Part shown: one piece after another, positions 1-5,700 of the stretch
Position numbering within the stretch: position 1 is the first letter of the stretch
How the letters are laid out: each line of letters starts with the position of its first letter
Assembly: GCA_030628805.1 (NCBI GenBank)
Contig: DAOVQG010000223.1
Coordinates: forward strand, 1 to 7,933
Direction: 5' to 3'
DNA length: 7,933 bases
DNA from: JAGMDK01 sp023128695
Lineage (GTDB): Bacteria; Planctomycetota; Phycisphaerae; UBA1845; Fen-1342
The notes under the pieces: generated by a model
The model's input: only the letters and a program-made list of their open reading frames with translations
What the model was told of the DNA's origin: nothing
The model's database searches: none
Made by a program: the position numbers and the translations under genes

Positions 1-339
1 ATGGTGTCCCCCGATTACCGAAATAGGTATGGTGTCCCCCGATTACCCCCCGATTACCTGGTGTCCCCCGATTACCCGGGTCGAATCATCCTCTTCGGCT
101 CGCAGGCCCGGGGCACGGCGGACGCTCGCAGCGATGTTGATCTGCTGATCATCTGTCCGGTAAGCGGCAGCCGGCGGGAATTGATGGTGGCGATGGACCG
201 GGCGCTCAAGGGCCTTGGCATCGCCCGAGATATCGTCGTCCTGACGCCGGAGGAGTTCGAGATAGATTGCCACATACCGGGCACGATCGCCCGGCCGGCG
301 TGGCAGGAAGGCAAGGTGCTGTATGACAGTGCCGCCTGA
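1..339 (+). CDS. MNT-type minimal nucleotidyltransferase with repeat-replaced N-terminus (possibly 5' partial)
   Basis: This is a small nucleotidyltransferase of the MNT/MntA type, the antitoxin half of HEPN/MNT pairs; in studied MntA-HepT systems the MNT protein neutralises the HEPN RNase by transferring AMP to it. The frame starts at the window edge, so its true start is unknown. Catalytic features are present: RIILFGSQARG with Gly33-Ser34, the SDVDLL pair Asp45/Asp47, and a third acidic residue at Asp77 in RDIVVLTPEE. The first ~26 residues are translated from an 18-bp DNA repeat, so the helix that normally precedes the RIILFGS strand is missing. The 3' end overlaps an 18-codon HEPN-like stub by 17 bases. 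The gene may be a 5'-truncated relic that has kept its catalytic core. Confidence 0.75.
   Translation: MVSPDYRNRYGVPRLPPDYLVSPDYPGRIILFGSQARGTADARSDVDLLIICPVSGSRRELMVAMDRALKGLGIARDIVVLTPEEFEIDCHIPGTIARPAWQEGKVLYDSAA
2..76 (+). repeat. Interspersed 18-bp direct repeats, three copies plus a partial
   Basis: The unit TGGTGTCCCCCGATTACC occurs exactly at 2-19, 30-47 and 59-76, and a truncated copy (CCCCCGATTACC) ends at 58. Copy starts are 28 and 29 bases apart, and the intervening sequence is not conserved. The array is read through by the first nucleotidyltransferase frame, giving a repetitive VSPDY/PPDY N-terminus that does not look like that family. It may continue upstream of the window. 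I see no CRISPR character: units are too short and spacers are 10-11 bp. Confidence 0.85.
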
Positions 340-379
340 ACAATTGGTCCGGAAGCTGCGAAAAGAGCGAGCATCATGA
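323..379 (+). pseudogene. Remnant of a HEPN partner gene (18 codons)
   Basis: A short frame, MTVPPEQLVRKLRKERAS, starts at the ATG inside the 'VLYD' codons of the first nucleotidyltransferase and ends at a TGA overlapping the ATG of the next one (ATGA at 376-379). The intact pair downstream has the same geometry: its HEPN gene starts in the matching 'VLYE' codons. HEPN partners of this class usually open with a short acidic or polar leader and then a 'VR-x-W-L-x-K-A-E-x-D' helix. The VRKLRK segment could be what is left of that helix. I infer that a HEPN gene was deleted almost entirely. The peptide is too short for certain identification, and no function is likely. Confidence 0.4.
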
Positions 380-690
380 CTGACCCGCCGATCGACGAGA
401 TTGTTCGCAAGATCGTGGAGGCTTTCCACCCTCGGCGGATTGTGATGTTCGGCAGCCGCGCTGCGGGCGGTGCTCGCGCCGACAGTGACCTGGACCTCAT
501 GGTGGAGGTGGAAACCACCGACCCACCGGCGCAGCGTGTGCGGATGATCGATGCTCTCTTCGGCCTGCGCCGCTGGGCCATGGACCTGGTTGTCTACACG
601 CCGCAGGAGGTTCAGGAGCAGCGGCAGTATCGAAACTCGCTGATCCGGGTGATTGAGTCGGAAGGCAGGGTGTTGTATGAGCAATCCTGA
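376..690 (+). CDS. MNT-type nucleotidyltransferase, antitoxin of a HEPN/MNT pair
   Basis: This 104-residue protein has full family length. A leading helix (IDEIVRKIVEAFHPRR) is followed by the strand RIVMFGSRAAGG with Gly26-Ser27, the SDLDL pair Asp38/Asp40, and the third acidic residue Asp70 in MDLVVYTPQE. It keeps all MNT catalytic positions, so it is probably active as an AMP transferase acting on its HEPN partner, by analogy with MntA. Its ATG overlaps the stop of the upstream stub (ATGA), and its own last 14 bases overlap the HEPN gene, so the pair should be translationally coupled. The 5' AAAAGAGCGAGC stretch offers only a weak Shine-Dalgarno match (GAGCGAG), so coupling may matter for its translation. 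It is not closely similar to the first or third nucleotidyltransferase of the window outside the motifs. Confidence 0.88.
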   Translation: MTDPPIDEIVRKIVEAFHPRRIVMFGSRAAGGARADSDLDLMVEVETTDPPAQRVRMIDALFGLRRWAMDLVVYTPQEVQEQRQYRNSLIRVIESEGRVLYEQS

Positions 691-1069
691 CGATCCGGCA
701 ACCTGGCTCGCCAAGGCCGAAAACGACCTGCTGAACATCCGCAACAACCTCGCTGCTGAGCGGGTTCCCTGGGACACGGTCTGCTTTCACGCCCAGCAGG
801 CGGCGGAGAAGATGCTGAAGGCATTTCTGGCCTCGCGCGGCCAGCGTCTGAGCCGAACTCATGATTTGATAGCGCTACTTGCCGAGGCCGTCGCCGCGGG
901 CGGACCGCTGGAGATGTTGGAGTCCGATTGCCGTTTACTGACGCCCTATGCGGTCCTGCTCAGGTATCCGGGTGCCGGTGAGGAGCCATCGGAGAGTGAC
1001 GGTCGCGAAGCCGTCGCGGCGGCCCAGCGTGTTTATGACCAGTTGCGGGTCTCCATCGACAGTCCCTGA
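677..1069 (+). CDS. HEPN-domain protein, toxin partner of the upstream nucleotidyltransferase
   Basis: This 130-residue all-helical HEPN protein belongs to the family that pairs with MNT nucleotidyltransferases. Recognisable segments are the N-terminal helix WLAKAENDLLNIRNNL (residues 10-25), the hallmark CFHAQQAAEKMLKAFL (36-51), RTHDLIALL (60-68) and the closing TPYAVLLRYPG (89-99). HEPN proteins in TA pairs are typically RNases using an R-x4-6-H motif. R57-LSRT-H62 has the right spacing, but I cannot say it is the catalytic pair. I chose ATG 677 over the upstream in-frame ATG 653: it begins next to the conserved helix, gives family length, and repeats the ATG-inside-partner overlap seen in the other pairs. 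The upstream neighbour ends 14 bases into this gene, which supports an operon. Confidence 0.87.
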   Translation: MSNPDDPATWLAKAENDLLNIRNNLAAERVPWDTVCFHAQQAAEKMLKAFLASRGQRLSRTHDLIALLAEAVAAGGPLEMLESDCRLLTPYAVLLRYPGAGEEPSESDGREAVAAAQRVYDQLRVSIDSP

Positions 1070-1177
1070 GCCGTGAGGGCAAAAACTGGCCCGCCGGGTC
1101 TGGGGTTGCCGACCGGTTGGAAGCCGGCGGAGGATCAGCCGGCCCCGGAGATGTCGGGAGCACCTGGCGCCAGACTG

Positions 1178-1183
1178 TATAAT
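1178..1183 (+). promoter_or_regulatory. Candidate -10 box for the third nucleotidyltransferase
   Basis: A perfect TATAAT stands out in a GC-rich 133-base gap between the HEPN gene and the next ATG. Initiation about 7 bases downstream would leave a leader of roughly 13 bases carrying the AGGAG site at 1190-1194. No convincing -35 hexamer sits 16-18 bases upstream (positions 1154-1160 read TCGGGAG), so support is only moderate. The rest of 1070-1181 shows nothing I can identify. Confidence 0.35.
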
Positions 1184-1189
1184 GAGGCC

Positions 1190-1194
1190 AGGAG
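1190..1194 (+). promoter_or_regulatory. Shine-Dalgarno site deciding the start at 1203
   Basis: AGGAG lies 8 bases before ATG 1203. The in-frame alternative ATG at 1182 overlaps the TATAAT box and has no ribosome site, so 1203 is the better start for the third nucleotidyltransferase. Confidence 0.6.
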
Positions 1195-1202
1195 AACGCA
1201 AC

Positions 1203-1508
1203 ATGAAACGACAATCTGTCCAGGTACCAAGAGACCGTCTGGCGGATTTCTGTCGGCGTCATCATATCCGCAAGCTGGCCCTGTTCGGCTCCGTGCTGCG
1301 CGACGACTTCCGCCCGGACAGTGACGTGGACGTGCTCATCCAATTCGAGCCGGGGCACGTGGTCGGCTTGGACATCATCGACGTCGAGGAAGGGCTTTCA
1401 CAGCTTCTCGGCGGCCGCAAGATCGATCTGGTCAACGAGAAATACTTGAATCGGCGTCTGCGCGCGCGGGTTCTGGCCGAGGCTGAGGTGCAGTATGCCC
1501 AAGGATGA
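1203..1508 (+). CDS. MNT-type nucleotidyltransferase, orphaned antitoxin of a broken HepT pair
   Basis: This 101-residue minimal nucleotidyltransferase belongs to the subgroup that pairs with DUF86/HepT-type HEPN toxins. A short helix (DRLADFCRRHHIRKL) leads into ALFGSVLRDDF with Gly29-Ser30. The SDVDVLI pair is Asp41/Asp43, and the third acidic residue is Asp75 in GRKIDLVNEKYL. All catalytic positions are kept. Its 3' end overlaps the HepT-like start at 1495 by 14 bases, as in the other pairs. The partner is disrupted, so this antitoxin has probably lost its target unless it acts on another HEPN protein. It has its own candidate -10 box and a good ribosome site, so it may still be expressed. 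Confidence 0.85.
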   Translation: MKRQSVQVPRDRLADFCRRHHIRKLALFGSVLRDDFRPDSDVDVLIQFEPGHVVGLDIIDVEEGLSQLLGGRKIDLVNEKYLNRRLRARVLAEAEVQYAQG

Positions 1509-1772
1509 TTTGGTCTACGTCGGCCACATGCTCGATACCGCCAGGCTGGCCGCGGCCAAGGTGGCGGGGATTACACGCGAACGATTCGATGCGGACGAGA
1601 ATCTGCGGCTGGCCCTGGGAGGGTGGCCCAGGATCTTTGATCCTGGGGTGACGATTGGTTAGACTGGTGTCATGGTGAAGTGGATGATGGACCGGAATCG
1701 AATCGAGACCACAGGTTCGGAGAACCTGGGCCACCCGTCCGAGGTCTTATACAGGCAACGTCGGCGGAGCCC
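1495..1772 (+). pseudogene. HepT/DUF86-like HEPN toxin gene, interrupted and truncated
   Basis: The frame opens at an ATG inside the end of the nucleotidyltransferase and gives MPKDDLVYVGHMLDTARL..., followed by FDADENLRLAL, a typical DUF86/HepT N-terminus (family length is about 110 residues). After 42 codons (1495-1620) it runs into a 116-bp palindromic-ended element and stops at 1660-1662, leaving 55 residues. If the element (1621-1736) is removed, the original frame resumes exactly at 1737 and reads VRGLIQA. This matches the family's 'LAL-x-x-LIQ-x-IGEA' helix apart from two extra residues, after which homology fades (TSAEP). The catalytic R-x4-6-H region is missing, and the next gene starts at 1803. 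The toxin is therefore dead, first interrupted or truncated by the element and also lacking its 3' half. Confidence 0.65.
1621..1736. mobile_element. REPIN-like palindromic-ended element inserted in the hepT-like gene
   Basis: The ends are perfect 12-bp inverted repeats: GGGTGGCCCAGG at 1621-1632 and CCTGGGCCACCC at 1725-1736. Similarity extends inwards to 21 of 25 positions. Each end is itself a hairpin: CCCAGGATC-TTT-GATCCTGGG at 1627-1647, and CAGGTTC-GGA-GAACCTG at 1712-1728. The two hairpins differ by a swapped base pair that keeps the stem paired. Reading inwards from either end, GTGG stands directly before the hairpin (1623-1626 plus strand, 1734-1731 minus strand). This is the GTRG-plus-palindrome layout of REP sequences, and two REPs in inverted orientation form a REPIN, a non-autonomous element mobilised by RAYT transposases. 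I see no transposase and no clear target-site duplication. A short MITE is the alternative. Confidence 0.65.
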
Positions 1773-1802
1773 ACAGCCCGTTTTTGAGAGGAAGTCGCGG
1801 CA

Positions 1803-2279
1803 ATGGAAGTGAAGCCGGTGCGAGTCTACGCGGATACGTCGGTCTTCGGCGGCGTTTTCGACGAGGAGTTCCAAGAAGCCAGCACCCGGTTCTTTGAACA
1901 GGTTCGTCTGGGCCGCTTTGAGCTGGTTTCCTCTGCCATCGTTCAGGCGGAGATCGAACCCGCACCGGGTGAAGTCAAGGCTTTTTTCGACGACATGCTG
2001 AGAGTCGCGCGAATCGTGGAAGTCTCGGACGACGCGGTCGCGCTGCGGCAGGCCTATCTGGACGCGGGCATCGTCACGCGCGAGTCGGCGGACGACGCGC
2101 TGCACGTGGCCTTGGCCACGGTCTCCGGCTGCGCTCTGATCGTAAGCTGGAACTTCAGGCACATCGTTCATTACCGAAAAATCACTCTCTACAATGCCGT
2201 CAACACGTTGAAGGGCTTTCCAGGCTTGGGAATTCATTCGCCGCAGGAGGTGATCGAGTATGAAGACCAAGACGTTTGA
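1803..2279 (+). CDS. PIN-domain ribonuclease toxin (VapC-like)
   Basis: This 158-residue PIN-fold protein is most likely the toxin of a type II pair; PIN toxins are metal-dependent RNases. The first conserved acid is Asp11 in VYADTSVFGG, followed by Glu50 in VQAEIEPAP, then Asp97/Asp98 in ESADDALHVALA. The closing strand IVSWNFRHIVH carries Asn117 in place of the last acid, which is common in this subgroup. The start is supported by GAGAGGAAG at 1786-1794, 8 bases before the ATG. The C-terminus SPQEVIEYEDQDV is encoded by DNA that also holds the ribosome site and start of the downstream antitoxin. The toxin-first order is the reverse of classical vapBC. The gene appears intact, with no damage from the nearby palindromic element. 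Confidence 0.85.
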   Translation: MEVKPVRVYADTSVFGGVFDEEFQEASTRFFEQVRLGRFELVSSAIVQAEIEPAPGEVKAFFDDMLRVARIVEVSDDAVALRQAYLDAGIVTRESADDALHVALATVSGCALIVSWNFRHIVHYRKITLYNAVNTLKGFPGLGIHSPQEVIEYEDQDV

Positions 2280-2448
2280 TTGCGTGGAGATGAAGAGACG
2301 CGGCGCCGCCAGGGTTCAGCAGGCCATCGCCGGGATGACGCCGCAGCAGGAGTTGGAATACTGGCGGAACCAGACGGAGCAGTTGCGCCGCCGCCAGCAG
2401 GAAATCGAATCAGGCAAGCGCCCCGTCCGTCCCGAGGGGACGCCGTAG
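2260..2448 (+). CDS. Small antitoxin-like partner of the PIN toxin
   Basis: This 62-residue charged protein begins MKTKTFDCVEMKRRGAARVQ and contains an amphipathic, Arg/Glu/Gln-rich helix, MTPQQELEYWRNQTEQLRRRQ (residues 26-46). Short proteins of this style (MKTKTFDCV-x-MKR-x-G, then a 'T-x-x-x-E-L-x-YW' helix) commonly sit directly downstream of PIN-domain genes. I infer that this one is the cognate antitoxin, but the family has no well-known name. The gene overlaps the toxin by 20 bases. A strong AGGAGGT at 2245-2251, 8 bases before the ATG, lies inside the toxin coding sequence and should allow high, independent translation. There is no obvious DNA-binding domain, so autoregulation cannot be inferred. 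Confidence 0.75.
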   Translation: MKTKTFDCVEMKRRGAARVQQAIAGMTPQQELEYWRNQTEQLRRRQQEIESGKRPVRPEGTP

Positions 2449-2500
2449 CGCGGCGAACCATTCTCCCACGGCGAGCCCCAGACAGACAAGCTTGCCGACG

Positions 2501-2563
2501 GCTGAGAGCTGAGAGCTGAGAGCTGAAAGCTGACGGCTGATAGCTGAGGGCTGATAGCTCTAA
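2501..2563 (+). repeat. 7-bp tandem repeat array (GCTGANN)
   Basis: Eight consecutive 7-bp units start at 2501. They read GCTGAGA three times, then GCTGAAA, GCTGACG, GCTGATA, GCTGAGG and GCTGATA. A ninth, degenerate unit (GCTCTAA) ends at 2563. The first five bases are invariant and the last two vary. The array lies in the 270-base gap between the antitoxin and the giant gene. It contains no stops in one minus-strand frame, producing a spurious SQLSALS-type peptide. Slippage would change its length in steps of seven. No function is evident. Confidence 0.9.
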
Positions 2564-2633
2564 GATGGAGGCGATCAAAGATGATTTGGGTTGCTCGAAG
2601 CACGCCATCACGACGGACAGCAATGGCGCCTGC

Positions 2634-2710
2634 GTGGCATGCTCACGCTTGTCGTGAGCATGGAGAAGTAGCGAAGGGACGACACGGCCACGCAAGCGTG
2701 GGCCATGGCC
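2634..2710. mobile_element. Second REPIN-like inverted palindrome pair, upstream of the giant gene
   Basis: The first half is a perfect 10-bp hairpin, CATGCTCACG-CTTGT-CGTGAGCATG (2638-2662), directly preceded by GTGG (2634-2637). The second half, read on the minus strand, is ATGGCCCACGCTTGCGTGG (2706-2688), another palindrome with the same CACGCTTG-CGTG core. Two related hairpins in opposite orientation within 77 bp fit a REPIN-type doublet. Its sequence family is clearly different from the element at 1621-1736. The GTGG head is not exact on the second half, which shows ATGG in that position. The sequence stays open in the frame of the giant gene, where it encodes a His/Ala-rich stretch that does not look like genuine protein. 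Confidence 0.55.
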
Positions 2711-2718
2711 CCATTCGA

Positions 2719-5700
2719 GTGCTGCGCCGTGTCACAATTGCCGCTCTGCTGATACTCGTTTCAGGGTGGAACGCGTATGCGGCAGTTATTGGGGATTTCG
2801 AAGGGTCCATGGACGGGTGGGGCCCTGTGAAAGGCACGGCGCAGATCGTCTACACCGACAGTTATACAGGGAGCGCTTCAGTCCAAGCGAGTGCTAACCA
2901 GTCGTGGGGAGGGATATACCGCATGTATCCTATTGGCTCACAGACGGTCAGTGCGCGCGTCAAAATCACAAGTGGCCAAGTAGGTATAATGGTCTGCTAT
3001 GACTACGCACACCATGGACACTCTTGGTGGAGCCAGCTCGTTGGTCCTTCCGATGAGTGGCAGCTGATCTCGGTAAGTGGCCCCGCGGCGTGTGACGAAA
3101 TCTGTGTGTACTCTGTGGGAGGCCCAGCCGTTTTCCTCGTCGACTACATCAGGACGGGCTCCGTGTTCCCAATCGTTGACGAGGTGTCAGCGGCCCAGCG
3201 GTCTGACGCAACTAAGTTTGTTGACATTGAGTACACTTTGGAAGGTGAAGGCGAATCGTACCTGATCACGTTGCAGGTCAGCGACGACGGGGGCGCTTCA
3301 TGGGGGATCACACCGTCCGAGCTTGCACAGTCGGGGGATGTCGGCGACGGTGTGGTGCCGGGCGAGCATAAGCACGTTGTCTGGAACCCGATGATTGATA
3401 TCGCCGGCACCAGCGGCGAGAACTTCAAGGTACGAATACTCGCTGGCGCCGAGCACTACGCCGACTCGAACGTATTCTCGATCGTCGCGGCCGGGCCGGG
3501 GGATTTGATGGGCACGGTGCGGGATCAGATGAGCGGGGATGAGATCGTCGGGGCGGACGTGAGCGTCAACGGCGAGCCGCCGGTGCAGACGGATGAGTAC
3601 GGGCAGTTCTTCTTCAGCGAGGTTCCCGCCGGGGAGGCGACGATCGACGTGAGCGCCGCCGGCTACTACGCCGTGACGCAGAACGTGCAGATCCGCGAGG
3701 ACTCGTTCACCAACGTGGACATCCTGCTGACGCCGGACATGGGCTTCGGCGTCGTGGACGTCCGCGGCCAATACTGCGGCCCGGGCAAGCACGTCTACTA
3801 CCTCGACGGCGTCAACCTGACCGAGACCTTGACCGCCACGATCGACTGGGGCAGCCACACGCCGGACTATGTGCGCTGGACCATCTCGACCGATCCGGGC
3901 AACCCGATTGAAGAGGCCTGTACGGAAGACACTTGCAGCCACACGTTCAACATGGGCACCGACTTCGGCGAAGGTGGCACGCTGAAGGTGACGGCGGTGG
4001 CAGCCGACAGCACGGAATCACTGCCGTATCCGGTGAACTTCAAGGTCGTTGCCCCGCCGCTGGCGATTCCGGTCAATGCGCTGCGGCCGAACTTTGGCGG
4101 CGAGACACTCACGTACGACGTACCGGAAGGCTCGTGCCCGGTCGAGCCGATCGACGAAGGCGCCGCCGCGGAGGACATCCCGGACGACATTCCGTTCTTC
4201 TCGCTGAACGACGTTACGCTGAAGACAACGGGCATGTTCTCAGGGTCACTCAAGGGTGACGGGACCGTAGAGGGCACGCTTTCGACGCCCGATTGGATGA
4301 TGCCGGAGACGCAGATCGGCCTTTTGGAGTTCAAGCCCGAGTTCAGTGGCACCTGGGCGTTCCGCTTCAACCAGCAGACCGGCGTATGGGAACACGTCAA
4401 AAGCGCGTTGGAGATATCCCTCGACGCCAAAGCGGAGACGCCGCCGTATCTTCTGTGGCCGGCGCCGCCGATCTACGCTTTCGGCGAGGGTGGGATCACC
4501 TTCGGCCTTGGCCTGATGGCCGACTACTGGACCGGGCCATCGCAGGCCGAGTATCACTTCACGGGGCATGTGAAGCCGTGGATCGGCGGCGGCGTGGGGG
4601 CGGGCCTGTCGGACCTGGCCAGCATCGAGGGGTACGTAAACGGTGGCCTGCACTTCTACTTCGTCTGTCCGCCGGAAGACAGCCCTTGCTGGGGTTGCCT
4701 GGACCGCTTTGGCCTGTGGGTGAAAGCCGGTGCGCGAGCGCACCTGCTCTTCGTAGAGGTTTTCGATCTGAGCAGCACCTGGACGCATGACTTCTGCGGT
4801 GGGCGCTGGGATTCGCAGAAGTGGGGCGAAGAGCGCTGGACCGCCCGGATCATGGATCGAGACTACCTGGGCAAGGGTCACTACGCCGTCTTCGTCGCCA
4901 ACCTGTATGACACGCGCGGTTCGCGGGACGAGGTGACCGTCGAGATACCGCTACAACTCAACGTGTTCCCCTGGTCGGAGCCCGATCTGGCAGCTTCGGG
5001 AGACGACCTGCTGCTGGCGTGGGTCTATGACGATCCGAACCGCACGCCGGTCAACCGGACCGAAGTCATCTTCTCCAAGTACGACGCGGCGACCGAGTTG
5101 TGGAGCGAGCCGGTGGCGGTAGCCGACGATGGGACGGCCGATTTCCATCCGCGCATCGCGGCACTGCCGAATGGCGATGCGATCCTCGCATGGGAGAACG
5201 TCAGCGAGGTGCTGATAGAGCCCGGCGAGCCCGGCGATCCGTGTATCGACGAGTGCATCGGCGATCCCAACTACCAGGAATGCCTGGTCGACTGCAAGCT
5301 GGAGGAGGCCAAAGCCAAGCTGGAGATCGCGGTCAGCCTCTACGACGCCGCGCTGGGGACCTGGACCGCGCAGACGATACTGACCAGCAACGGCCACATG
5401 GACCGCAGCCCGCGGATTGCGACGGCGTCGGATGGTACCGCCATGCTCACCTGGGTCAGCAATGCGGCCAACGAAGAGATCGGCGACCCGAACTACCCCA
5501 ACGACATCCATTACGCTATCTACGATGGCGTCGACTGGTCAGTGCCGGCGGACGTCGCACTGGATGTGTCCTCGATCGTCAAGAGCGCGCTGGCCTATGA
5601 TGGCACCGGGGCCGTGCTGCTGTTCATCGGCGACACGGACGACGATCAGGACACGCTCGAGGATCGCGAGTTGTACGCGATCGAGTACTCCGGCGGAAGC

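Noticed and set aside
2..76. Possible CRISPR array
   Set aside because: Units are 18 bp with spacers of only 10-11 bp, one unit is truncated, and there is no leader or cas gene.
43..777. 244-residue minus-strand open frame
   Set aside because: It runs opposite two nucleotidyltransferases with clear catalytic motifs, and its composition is that of a shadow frame.
1672..1812. Small ORF starting inside the 116-bp element (MVKWMMDRNRIETT...)
   Set aside because: It spans the element's right end and the hepT remnant and runs into the PIN gene start. It is a by-product of the insertion rather than a gene.
2565..2657. 30-codon frame MEAIKDDLGCSK... before the giant gene
   Set aside because: It ends inside the palindrome, matches nothing I know and has no clear ribosome site. 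It could be a gene scrap but cannot be supported.
2234..2695. 153-residue minus-strand open frame
   Set aside because: Much of it is the translation of the 7-bp array and the palindrome pair, with no recognisable protein content.
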